Origin: Fulvia fulva | Taxonomy: Eukaryota > Ascomycota > Dothideomycetes > Mycosphaerellales > Mycosphaerellaceae | DNA length: 64,000 bases | NCBI RefSeq assembly: GCF_020509005.1 | Contig: NC_063017.1 | Location: 62,001-126,000 of the forward strand | Reading direction: 5' to 3' | In this document: positions 9,109-20,064 of the stretch, piece after piece | How positions within the stretch are numbered: the stretch's first letter is position 1 | Layout of the letters: every line of letters begins with the position of its first letter | Made by a program: the position numbers and the translations under genes | Notes under the pieces: model-generated | Seen by the model: the letters and a program-made list of their open reading frames with translations, nothing else | What the model was told of the DNA's origin: nothing | The model's database searches: none

Positions 9109-12100
9109 CTTGCAATCCAGGAGCCATGGATTAACCCGCACTATAAGAGACCAACGACCTGCAAGTCACTAGGCTACACGACATGCCTACGAGGCGACGG
9201 CAGACCCCGCACGTGCTTCTATGTCAGCAAGGACATACTAGAATCCGACTGGGAGGTAGTGTACTACGCAGACGAAGAAGGCGGGGGCGATATTACCTCC
9301 CTCCACGTGGGTAGCACCTGGATACACAACCTATACATACAACCGCTAGCCTCGAGGTCTAGCCGCGACCTAGGGGTCTGCAGACACCTAGACAGTGCGC
9401 TCAAGAGACAAGGGTGCCACATCGTAGTAGGAGACTTCAACATACACCACCCTTCCTAGGAAAGCCTTATGCAGCCGCACCCTATAGCCGACGAAGTACT
9501 CGACTTAATAGCGAGCAACGCAATTGCCCTCAATACCCCGAAGGACCTGGGCACCTGGAAGAGAGGGGGACTCTAAGGCACGATCGACCTCTCCTAGATC
9601 TCAGATAGCCACTACTACACGGTAACCTACTATAGGATCGAACATAAACTCGAGGCGTCGTCAGACCACATGCTAGTCAGGACCTCTATTGCGACACAGA
9701 TACAACGCATACCAGCGAGAACCCCTAAGCTAAACTGGGGAAAGGCCCACTGGGCCAACATCTAGGCGTACCTCGATGACTCTAAGAGGCTAGTCTAGAT
9801 CGCGCAGCAGCAATACAATAGTAAAGACGAGATAGACGAAGCAGTCTAGGGGTTGACAGACGAAATAAGAAAAGCGACCTTACTTCACGTTCCGCTTGCC
9901 TAACCAACGACATGGTCCAAACCATACTGGACGCCGGAGTGCACTACGGTAGTAAGAGAAGCAAGGAGAGCCCGCCGGGTGTGGACGAGCAGCCATAGCG
10001 AGGAGGCCTGGAACGTATACAGGGAGGCATGCCAACAGAAGAAAGCTATAATACGGAGGGAGAAAGCAGTCGGCTAGAGGGCCACAGTAGAAGAAATCGC
10101 CGGCAAGCTAGAGAGGATGTGGAAGCTAGCGAAATGGGCCCGACAGGACCCTACACAGGGCCCCTCCTTCTCTATTCTAGCGCTACAATCGCCTAGTGGC
10201 CCGGTTAGCGACCCCGAGGCCAAGGCGCGTCTACTAGCTAGCAAGTTCTTCCCACCCCTAGTCGAGGCTGATCTAAGCGACATAAACAGCTCTACTCCCC
10301 TAGCCCCTAGCATCGCGGTCTAATAGGAGGTGTCCGAGGGAGAAGTTACCGCTATGCTGAGGAAGTTGCCGGCGAAGAAAGCCCCGGGGCCGGATAGGAT
10401 CCCAAACGAGCTACTAAAGAAGTGTAGAGATCAACTAGCCCTAGCAGTTATAGCGATCTTCAACGCCTGCCTACAGACCGGATACCACCCGATAGCTTTT
10501 AAACAATCGACGACAGTGGTCCTACGCAAGCCGCAGAAGGAAGACTATACGCAGGTGAAGTCGTACCGCCCAATTGCGCTCCTTAACACTCTTGGGAAGG
10601 CGCTTGAGAAGCTGGTTGTAACGAGACTCTCCGAGGCGGCAGAGGAACACTCCCTACTCCCGGACACCTAGATAGGTGCGCGCCCATAGCGATCGACGCT
10701 ATCCGCGATGGAACTTATCACCTCTCAGGTAAAGGCCATCTGGTATAAGAATAGGGACAAGGTGGCTTCCTTACTTAGCCTAGACATATCGGGAGCCTTC
10801 GACTACGTGTCACACCCGCGGCTTCTCTACATCCTAAGGTCGAAAGGACTCCCTGAGTAGCTTGTCAACTTCGTACGGTCCTACCTCCAAAACCGTAGTA
10901 CGTCGATCCTGGTCGGCTAGTACAGAAGCCCATTTCAAGCAGTCTACACTAGAATCCCGCAAGGCTTAACGCTAGCACCTATTCTGTTCCTCTTCTTTAT
11001 GGCGACGCTGCTCCCAGCCCTAGAATCCCAGAACACCGCTGCGAGCGGCTTCGTAGACGACACAAACATCCTAGCGTAGTCTTCCTCGACTAAGGAGAAC
11101 TGTAGGCTACTAGAAGAGAAGCACAAGATCTGCGAGGACTAGGCTAGGAGGCACGGGGCTCGGTTTGCCCTAGAAAAGTACAATCTGATACACTTTACGC
11201 GCCGGCCACGGTTCCACAATATGCAAGCTTCTATCCAGATACAGGGGCACACGACTAACCCGGCAAATCAGCTTAGGATCCTCGGACTATAGGTGGACCC
11301 GGCGCTACGGTGGAGGAAGCACGTATAGGCAATATTACGGAAAGCTGAACAGAATATAGCATCATGCCAGAGGCTCACTGCGTCCACATAGGGGGCGGAC
11401 TTCCGGCAGTCACGACTTCTATATACGGCTATTGTACGGCCAGTCCTTACCTATAGCAGCCAAGTGTAGTCCTTAGGCGAGAGGGCCTGCCCATCGAAGG
11501 GACTCGTCGCGCCGCTAGCGAAGATCCAAAACCAATGCCTAAGGAAGGTCACCGGGGCATATAAGTCGACACTAACGAGGATGCTTAAGCACGAGACCGC
11601 TATACCGCCGATCGACCTATACATCCAGGGACTACGGACCTCCTACTTAGGCAAGTCGGCACAGTACCTAGTACAGAAGGTCATCGCTAGTACAGTCGCA
11701 AGGGCCCGCGAATCAGTACTAGCGCATAAGGGCATTCGACCCGGAAACGAGCCGAACTACCGGGCAAGGGACGAACAGCTAGCAACATAATAGGAAGGTG
11801 AGAAATCGTTTGTAGAGCAACTATGGAAAGAGAGGTAGAACAACTAGGTTGTAGGGCATAGTGGACGCCCTTAGCCAGCGGGACAACCTAAGGAATAGTC
11901 AGCTATAAAATCCGCGGTCAAGCACCCCCCGAAGCTTATCTACTACCGCCTTACGAGGGCACAGAGTAGCATAGCAACCCAACTGCGAAGCGAACACATC
12001 GGCCTCCAGGGGTACCTATTATAGAGGAAGGTCCTAGGATACACGAATACTAGCTGCCCCTGCGGCTATCGCTCCCAGAACGTACGGCACGCACTCCTCG

Positions 12101-12312
12101 TCTGTCCGAGGTGGTCGCTAGGAAGGGGGGAGTGGATGGCAAAGGCGAGGAACCGGACGATTGGGGCACTTCTTAACAACGCTAAAGACCTACGGCGCAT
12201 TACGAACTGGATACTAGAGAAGGGCTGGCTAGAACAGTACCGCCTAGTAGGAGCAGTGTAGGAAGAGAGGACACGACGCAGCGCGACGAGACCGGCTAGG
12301 AGCGGGGGCTAA
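9109..12312 (+). pseudogene. LINE-A ORF2 (endonuclease-RT-zinc knuckle), copy 1
   Basis: One frame runs from about 9109 to a TAA at 12310-12312 (about 1,068 codons) with no frameshift but roughly 25-30 in-frame stops, mostly TAG. In order: an AP-endonuclease domain (AIQEPWIN at about 9112-9135; VVGDFNIHHPS at 9427-9459) and RT motifs (KAPGPDRIPNELLKK near 10378, YRPIALLNTLGKALEKL near 10564). These are followed by SLDISGAFDYV near 10777, IPQGLTLAPILF near 10953 and the catalytic FVDD at about 11050. A C-terminal CCHC-type knuckle (CPCGYRSQNVRHALLVCPRW, near 12055-12115) ends the protein. Such proteins nick target DNA and reverse-transcribe their own RNA. The stops block this copy. The downstream frame 11581-11790 is a still-open stretch of it. 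Confidence 0.93.
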
Positions 12313-12490
12313 CGGGGTAGTGACATGGACTACGTACGTTCAGAGGGAAAGCTAATCTAGACAAGGAGTAGTCGGGGGCGGGAAGGGTTTTCACCTATTC
12401 GGGTTTCCCTTTGTACATAACAATAGATATATACCTGCATAGGCCGGATAGGGTCCTAGAACAGGGGAATGACAAATCTATCTATCTATC

Positions 12491-12759
12491 TATATAAGGG
12501 TATATAGCTAGTTATTGTTTATCTAGTATATATACCGATATCTTAAGCTCCTTACTATAGTCCGTCTCTTATATTCTATATCTCTTAATCTTATACTCTT
12601 TCTATCTTAGAAAGTTCGATTACTAACCGCTATCTACTACGCTTAGGTAGCGGTCGTACTATTTCCCTATTACTATAGGTCGGTAGTAAGGGATCTAAGG
12701 TTCGGGTTGTTTCGTAGGCGTAGAGGGCGGTAGTCGCCGTCGTAACTATATATTAGGCA
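12491..12759 (-). other. Element B, middle segment
   Basis: Continuation of element B between two LINE insertions. It begins with the duplication left by the first LINE (12491-12504) and ends with the 13-bp duplication of the next (TATATATTAGGCA, 12747-12759). On the minus strand it continues the gag frame of 17751-19743 beyond its zinc knuckle, but stops become dense and no domain is recognisable. Confidence 0.75.
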
Positions 12760-12899
12760 ATAGATATTCGGACCCGGAAAAGGAAAAAGACTATCGATCT
12801 CTACGCCAAAACACGACATATTCGAAAGCTCTTATCAAGGCTATTCTAACGATATATAAAGTAGGCCACTGCCCCTAGGACTAAGGGAGTTCTACCTTA

Positions 12900-14290
12900 T
12901 TTAATCTAGACAGCTTGAAGCTCTCTTCACCCTGTTTCTTTAGCTCTAAACGCCGCGGAGGTGCCTAGCTACATTAGGTAACTCCTAGGCAATAGTAGCC
13001 TAGGCTACGGTACTAACGGCGCCTATAGCCCTATAGGCGAAGCCCCCCTAAGACAACTAGTAGTAACTTATAGAGGACGTAAAAAGTATAGAAACTAACG
13101 ATCAGCTCCCTTACCGGTCTCTATAGGTAGTGATCACTTAGCTACGCACGGCGCTTGTACTATCGTAGTACCGAGGGCAACAAGAAATAAGGACGACGTC
13201 CTAGGCGATTAATAAGGCCACCCGGAATCAACACCCCTATAGCTAGGCATCGGTCGCGGCATCGATACTAGGCCCCCGCCTAACGTACGATATAGTTACG
13301 ATCCGTATTGTAGTAAAGGAAGACTAGGCCGAAGTTACGAAGCTATCGAACAAGGAGCTCGCCTAACGAATTAACTAACTAGGGGTGGTCGTAGTGAACT
13401 AATAGTCTAACGGCACTCTATAGATCTATACTAGCTCTACTACTACTAGGAGGCACCTAGAGGCATAGCTATAGTAGGCATCTAAGGTTGCGGCATTAGC
13501 GAAGGTCTTAACGAAACAATTCACGATCCTAGTCTACGATATGCCTAAGGAGTTTGACCTAACTAACTAGGGTCACCTACGAGCTCTCTAAGAGGATAAC
13601 CCGGTCACTCTTAACTCTCTAATCTAGAAGGCGACTTGGCTCTATAGGAAATGGCTAGAAGGCAAGAAGGCCTCGGCGCTAATAGTATAGCTATAAGACG
13701 CGAAAGCGGCGGATCTAGCGATAGAATAAGGCCTAGTCTAGCAATATAGCCTTAAGATAGTAAAAAAGCACTCCTTATCCTTTCGTGTCCTCTAATGCTT
13801 TAAATACTAACAGTATAGACACTAAACCTACACGTGTACAAATAAGCAGGCCTACTCGAACTATATAGGAGACTATATATCTAGGGACTATATATCGACT
13901 ACGAGACGGTACGCGAACTGTCCGGGACACTACCTATCGTATAGTACGGAATGCCTATAGCGGAAACTAGCGAAAAACAAGGCAATCACAAATAGAACCG
14001 TCGCCCTAAGATTCTACGGCGACCGTAAGGCTAGCCTATACCGGAACTAACTAGCGGCGGTCGGGTATAAGCGCCCTAGGGCCGAGAACGATATAAAGGA
14101 TATATAACCTAGGGCGTACGGGAGGCTACGTACTCTACTAGCTACGGCGAGGGAATCTAACTAGGCCCGGCTCCCCTTTAGTATATAGCCGATAGGCGTA
14201 GACTAGGACGTATAGGGCAGTAGGACATAGGACGCTATAGAGGAAATAATTGTCGATACTAATAACTAGCCTCGATACGCTTAGTATTAT
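12900..14290 (+). pseudogene. LINE-A ORF1 (Gag-like, CCHC knuckles)
   Basis: Stop-riddled frame of a fungal LINE ORF1. Recognisable stretches are LGPRLTYDIVTIRIVVKED near 13270-13325, LSNKELAXRINXLGVV near 13345-13390 and ILVYDMPKEFDLTN near 13528-13567. A cysteine-rich C-terminus follows (CFKY near 13798, YTCTNKQAYSN near 13830, YANCPGHYLSYSTEC near 13915-13955) with some Cys and His changed to Tyr as RIP would do. ORF1 proteins bind LINE RNA. The exact start is not visible. The same ORF is on the minus strand at about 53490-54900. It is absent from the chimeric copies. Confidence 0.8.
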
Positions 14291-17200
14291 CTAGTATAAC
14301 GTTAACTATAGTAAGGATATAGTCTAGAACTATTTCCTTTACGAGGCGGACCCGTACGTCTACTACGTCCTAGTAATCTAGGAGCTATAGATTAACCCGT
14401 ACTATAAGAGACTAACGACCTATAAGTCACTAGGCTATACGACATACCTACGAGACGACGGCAGACCCCGTACGTGCTTCTATGTCAGTAAGGACATACT
14501 AGAATCCGACTAGGAGGTAGTGTACTACGTAGACGAAGAAGGCGGGGGCGATATTACCTCCCTCTACGTAGGTAGCACCTAGATATACAACCTATATATA
14601 TAACCGCTAGCCTCGAGGTCTAGCCGCAACCTAGGGGTCTATAGACACCTAGATAGTACGCTTAAGAGACAAGGATACTATATCGTAGTAGGAGACTTCA
14701 ACATATACTACCCTTCCTAGGAAAGCCTTATATAGCCGTACCCTATAGCCGACGAAGTACTCGACTTGATAGCGAGTAACGTAATTGCCCTTAATACCCC
14801 GAAGGACCTAGGTACCTAGAAGAGAGGGGGACTCTAAGGCACGATCGACCTCTCCTAGATCTTAGATAGCTACTACTAAACGGTAACCTACTATAGGATC
14901 GAATATAAACTCGAGGCGTCGTTAGACTATATACTAGTTAGGACCTCTATTACGATATAGATATAACGTATACTAGCGAGAACCCCTAAGCTAAACTAGG
15001 GAAAGGCCTACTAGGCTAACATCTAGGCGTACCTCGATAACTCTAAGAGGCTAGTCTAGATCGCGTAGCAGTAATACAATAGTAAAGACGAGATAGACGA
15101 AGCAGTCTAGGGGTTAATAGACGAAATAAGAAAAGCGACCTTACTTTACGTTTGCTTACCTAACTAACGATATAGTCTAAACTATACTAGACGCCGGAGT
15201 ATACTACGGTAGTAAGAGAAGCAAGGAGAGCCCGCCGGGTATAGACGAGTAGCTATAGCGAGGAGGCCTAGAACGTATATAGGGAGGTATACTAATAGAA
15301 GAAAGCTATAATACGAAGGGAGAAAGTAGTCGGCTAGAGGGCTATAGTAGAAGAAATCGCCGGTAAGCTAGAGAGGATGTAGAAGCTAGCGAAATAGGCC
15401 CAATAGGACCCTATATAGGGCCCCTCCTTCTCTATCCTAGCGCTATAATCGCCTAGTAGCCCGGTTAGCGACCCCGAGGCCAAGGCGCGTCTACTAGCTA
15501 GCAAGTTCTTCCTACCCCTAGTCGAGGCTAATCTAAGCGACATAAACAGCTCTACTCCCCTAGCCCCTAGTATCGCGGTCTAATAGGAGGTGTCCGAGGG
15601 AGAAGTTGCCGCTATACTAAGGAAGTTACCGGCGAAGAAAGCCCCGGGGCCGGATAGGATCCTAAACGAGCTACTAAAGAAGTGTAGATATTAACTAGCC
15701 CTAGTAGTTATAGCGATCTTTAACGCCTACCTATAGACCGGATACTACCCGATAGCTTTTAAACAATCGACGACAGTAGTCCTACGTAAGCCGTAGAAGG
15801 AAGACTATACGTAGGTGAACTCGTACCGCCTAATTACGCTCCTTAACACTCTTAGGAAGGCGCTTAAGAAGCTAGTTATAACGAGACTCTCCGAGGCGGT
15901 AGAGGAACACTCCCTACTCCCGGACACCTAGATAGGTACGCGCCTATAGCGATCGACGCTATCCGCGATAGAACTTGTCACCTCTTAGGTAAAGGCTATC
16001 TAGTATAAGAATAGGGACAAGGTGGCTTCCTTACTTAGCCTAGACATATCGGGAGCCTTCGACTACGTGTTATACCCGCGGCTACTCTATATCCTAAGGT
16101 CGAAAGGACTCCCTAAGTAGCTTATTAACTTCGTACGGTCCTACCTCTAAAACCGTAGTACGTCGATCCTAGTCGGCTAGTATAGAAGCCTATTTCAAGT
16201 AGTCTATACTAGAATCCCGTAAGGCTTAACGCTAGTACCTATTCTGTTCCTCTTCTTTATAGCGACGCTACTCCTAGCCCTAGAATCCTAGAACACCGCT
16301 GCGAGCGGCTTCGTAGACGACATAAACATCCTAGCGTAGTCTTCCTCGACTAAGGAGAACTGTAGGCTACTAGAAGAGAAGCACAAGATCTACGAGGACT
16401 AGGCTAGGAGGCACGGGGCTCGGTTTGCCCTAGAAAAGTATAATCTAATACACTTTACGCGCCGGCTACGGTTCTATAATATGTAAGCTTCTATCTAGAT
16501 ATAGGGGTATACAACTAACCCGGCAAATTAGCTTAGGATCCTCGGACTATAGGTAGACCCGGCGCTACGGTAGAGGAAGTACGTATAGGCAATATTACGG
16601 AAAGCTTAACAGAATATAGCATTATACTAGAGGCTCACTACGTCTATATAGGGGGCGGACTTCCGATAGTTACGACTTCTATATACGGCTATTATACGGC
16701 TAGTCCTTACCTATAGTAGCTAAGTATAGTCCTTAGGCGAGAGGGCCTACCTATCGAAGGGACTTGTCGCGCCGCTAGCGAAGATCTAAAACTAATGCCT
16801 AAGGAAGGTTACCGGGGCATATAAGTCGATACTAACGAGGATGCTTAAGTACGAGACCGCTATACCGCTAATCGACCTATATATCTAGGGACTACGGACC
16901 TCCTACTTAGGCAAGGCGGCACAGTACCTAGTATAGAAGGTTATCGCTAGTATAGTCGTAAGGGCCCGCGAATTAGTACTAGCGTATAAGGGCATTCGAC
17001 CCGGAAACGAGCCGAACTACCGGGTAAGGGACGAACAGCTAGTAATATAATAGGAAGGTAAGAAATCGTTTATAGAGCAACTATAGAAAGAGAGGTAGAA
17101 CAACTAGGTTGTAGGGTATAGTAGACGCCCTTAGCTAGCGGGATAACCTAAGGAATAGTTAGCTACAAAATCCGCGGTTAAGTACCCCCCGAAGCTTATC

Positions 17201-17572
17201 TACTACCGCCTTACGAGGGGATAGAGTAGTATAGTAACCTAACTACGAAGCGAACACATCGGCCTCTAGGGGTACCTATTATAGAGGAAGGTTCTAGGAT
17301 ATATAAATACTAGCTACCCCTACGGCTATCGCTCCTAGAACGTACGGCACGTACTCTTCGTCTGTCCGAGGTGGTCGCTAGGAAGGGGGGAGTAGATAGC
17401 AAAGGCGAGGAACCGGACGATTAGGGCACTTCTTAATAACGCTAAGGACCTACGGCGTATTACGAACTAGATACTAGAGAAGGGCTAGCTAGAATAGTAC
17501 CGCCTAGTAGGAGTTGTATAGGAAGAGAGGACACGACGTAGCGCGACGAGACCGGCTAGGAGCGGGGGCTAA
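14291..17572 (+). pseudogene. LINE-A ORF2, copy 2 (heavily RIP-mutated)
   Basis: Collinear with 9109-12312 but with far more stops. N-terminal sequence absent from the chimeric copies is present (SKDIVXNYFLYEADPYVYYV near 14310-14375). The endonuclease (VVGDFNIYYPS near 14690), RT core (SLDISGAFDYV near 16037, PXGLTLVPILF near 16220, FVDD near 16312) and zinc knuckle (near 17315-17375, two Cys lost) follow. It ends at a TAA near 17570. Comparison with copy 1 gives the clearest direct view of CpA-to-TpA change in the window. Confidence 0.92.
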
Positions 17573-17750
17573 CGGGGTAGTGATATAGACTACGTACGTT
17601 TAGAGGGAAAGCTAAACTAGATAAGGAGTAGTCGGGGGCGGGAAGGGTTTTCACCTATTCGGGTTTCCCTTTGTATATAACAATAGACATATACCTATAT
17701 AGGCCGGATAGGGTCCTAGAACAGGGGAATAACAAATCTATCTATCTATC

Positions 17751-19743
17751 TATATATTAGGCATTCGGGGTTCGTTAATACGTACGAGCCTATACGGTAG
17801 CGGTAGTACTTACTCTACTTCTTAAGGTCCTCCCGCTACTTACGGTTTAATATAGGCAGGTTCTATAAGTACACCGGTAGGTCCTCCTTCTTCTTCGTAC
17901 CTACGTATTATAGTAGTCGCTAGACAATTATAGCGGTTATACTAGTAGCTACGGCGCCTACGGTATTACTACCGCCCTATACGCCGTTATTATTCGAATT
18001 AGGGTTGCTACGTAGGCGCTCCTTCTATAGATATAGTCGGTCGGTCTTATAGAAGCTCTAATCTAATACCGTATATTCCTTAATAATATCCTATATATTA
18101 TATAAGCGTCTATCTACTTCCCTATTACCGAAAGTCTTAATAAAGTACTTACGGTTTAGGCGGTTACGAAATAGCATTAGCTTAGTCTCGTCGGTCTACT
18201 CTATCTAAGTACGTAGCTTCGAGTAGCGAGCGTAGAAGGTTATAAAGGTCTCGCCCTACTCCTACTTATAGGTAGCAATATTAACTATAGCCTTAGTTCC
18301 TTCGTTACGGGTGCCGTACTAGCGCGTTATCTAATCTAGTAGTTCTTTACTAGTCTTAAACTCGTTAAATAATTGTTATCTAGGTACGGGGATCCTCGGC
18401 TTAATACTTCTCTAAGGGTCACTCTATGTCTATCTATATATAAAATATAGGCCGTCTACCTCGGAGCGGAAAGTAGTTATAGTTAGCTAAAGAAGCACGC
18501 TACTATACTAACTATCGAAGTTAGGGTCGTTATCGTTCTTAAAGTACTTCGGGTTAGATACGCCCTTACTAACCTTAATACCGCGTATTAGAGTACGGTT
18601 AATAGTAAATAGGCGTTCTAAAAGTTCGGTTAGGGGAGTCTATATACGGGTATTACGCGCTCGAGAGTCGCGACCGTTATTATTATTAGGTCGTAGACGG
18701 TTTCTATTACGTCCTCGGTCGTTATTACTATTACCGTCATGATTATTGTTACTACTACCTCCGCCGCCGCCGCCTCTACTAGTAGCTTTACGATACTTAC
18801 GTATTAGCTACTCGAGTAAAGTCTCGCGCGGAGGTAAATAGAAGGGTCGGCAACTAGAGCGGCCCCTACCTCTATTCTATATAGTGTCTTTAGTAGCTTA
18901 GAGTCGAGTCTTTAGATCGTTAACCTCCTTCTATAGAGCCTAGTTCTTAGCTTCGGCATCCTATACGTTCTTCTTCTCCTTTTCGTAAATCTCGCTAAAT
19001 TGCTTATATAGATTATAAGCCTCCCTATACTTCTTCTCTACCTCTTATAACTTTACTAGGTTATAATCCTTCTTACTCTTTAGGTCTACGGCCATCTTCT
19101 ATATTATAGCCTCCTCGCTTTGTAGTATCTTATAGATACGGTTATACTCGGTATATAGCGTAGTATACTAGGTGTTCTAGAGGTTATTAGCTCGCTCTAT
19201 TATATCGAGTTGTCTACCTTTAGTAATCGCTATATTTACTACCTATAGTACAAAGTCGTAGGTAGTCTTTAGGTACTAGGATACGAGGGTCGTAAGTTTG
19301 TCTAGTATAACATTCTAGTATTTGGATATAAGAATATACTCTACCTCGTCGAGTAATAGGTACACCTCGTCTAGGTCGCCGCCTAGGTTCTCTTTAAGCT
19401 TAAACTCGAACAGTTCTATAAAGTTAATCTTACTACCTTCTTCTCGCTCGAAGGCTTTCTAGTAAGCTTTATCAATTTCCTATTATAGCGCGACACCGGT
19501 ATCTACTATAACCCGCTAATTATCGCCCTATATCTAACTCTAAGGAAAAGAGGAGAGGTTAGGGAAAAGAGATATACGCTACTTACCTTTACCCTTAGGC
19601 TTTAGTAGCGGTAGTATACCGCCGTTTGTCTATAAAGTTATATTATCTAGGTTCGGGGGAGGCGTAACAATGCCTATTTCCTAACTATTTACGAGCGCGC
19701 GACTACCTACTAATAATGTCGCCGCGTTACGTTCTCTAGGCAT
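17751..19743 (-). pseudogene. Element B Gag-like protein, copy 1
   Basis: On the minus strand an ATG at 19741-19743 opens a frame (MPRERNAATLLVGSR) of about 660 codons with scattered TAGs. Order: an N-terminal region, then a long charged coiled coil (KKYREAYNLYKQFSEIYEKE near 19050-18980), a Gly/Asn/Arg-rich linker (about 18790-18680), a retrotransposon Gag domain (KTFGNREVDRRLYN near 18150-18100) and a decayed CCHC knuckle (KYYRYR ... VLTNPEC near 17815-17770, two Cys to Tyr). LINE copy 2 inserted just behind the knuckle. Gag forms the retrotransposon particle. No pol is attached here or in the second copy, so this may be a gag-only element or a truncated one. Confidence 0.75.
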
Positions 19744-20064
19744 TTACGCTCTATACGCCTTACCGTATTCTATATTCTAATACGACTCTACGCGTTCTCC
19801 GAGTTCTATAGTTCTATCTATTCCTATTATTACGCGTCCCTTACCTAGATCCGTGATCTAGGTAGGGTAGTAGAATAAACTATAAGGGCGCGCGTACTAT
19901 AGGGTCTAAATAAGAGAGTTATTGTTCTACGAAGCTACGAAAGAGGAGCGCGAGGCGCGGCGAAGTTATAAAGTAAAGCTAAGCCGCGCTAACCCGATAC
20001 GAAAGGTCCGCGGCTTACCCGGGCCGACGTAGCTATAGTAAGGGGTCGCGGGCTACCCGTAACA
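19744..20064 (-). repeat. Element B leader and probable 5' LTR
   Basis: Minus-strand sequence begins TGTTACGGGTAGCCCG at 20064, and the match with the second copy (62403) ends at this base in a different flank, so it is a true element end with LTR-like TG. The LTR's inner boundary and the primer site are not clear. A short perfect inverted repeat (CCTAGATC/GATCTAGG) lies near 19845. About 77 bp of this segment is missing in the second copy. Confidence 0.6.

Larger units (their letters stand above)
8030..12490 (+). mobile_element. Chimeric LINE copy 1: module M joined to LINE-A ORF2
   Basis: A 4,461-bp insertion flanked by a 14-bp target-site duplication (TATATAAGGGTATA at 8016-8029 and 12491-12504). 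It consists of module M (8030 to about 9110), an ORF2 encoding endonuclease and RT (9109-12312), and a 3' UTR ending in a (ATCT)n tail instead of poly(A). ORF1, present in the related copy at 12760-17750, is missing and replaced by M. It is less RIP-mutated than most of the window. A 5'-truncated sister copy sits at 55906-59852. The duplication and tail show that it moved by target-primed reverse transcription. Confidence 0.92.
12760..17750 (+). mobile_element. LINE-A copy 2, with ORF1 and ORF2
   Basis: A 4,991-bp insertion flanked by TATATATTAGGCA (12747-12759 and 17751-17763) and ending in the same (ATCT)n tail. It keeps the normal LINE order, ORF1 then ORF2, and lacks module M. Against copy 1 it is heavily RIP-mutated: wherever copy 1 has CCA, GCA or TGG, this copy usually has CTA, GTA or TAG. 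The 5' end may be truncated, since only about 140 bp precede ORF1-like sequence. Confidence 0.92.

Noticed and set aside
10074..10313. Open frames antisense to LINE ORF2 (here, and at 15334-15543, 52250-52459, 57440-57679, 10944-11126, 58301-58492)
   Set aside because: They lie opposite well-supported ORF2 coding sequence and recur only because ORF2 recurs. They have no motifs of their own.
9109..12312. TAG as a reassigned sense codon, given the many shared in-frame TAGs
   Set aside because: TAG stands for Trp or Gln at different places and pairs with CpA/TpG changes at silent and non-coding sites too, so RIP explains it without recoding.
12471..12490. (ATCT)n tracts as ordinary microsatellites
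   Set aside because: They occur at LINE 3' ends immediately before target duplications (12490, 17750, 59852, and 41569 on the minus strand), so they are LINE tails.
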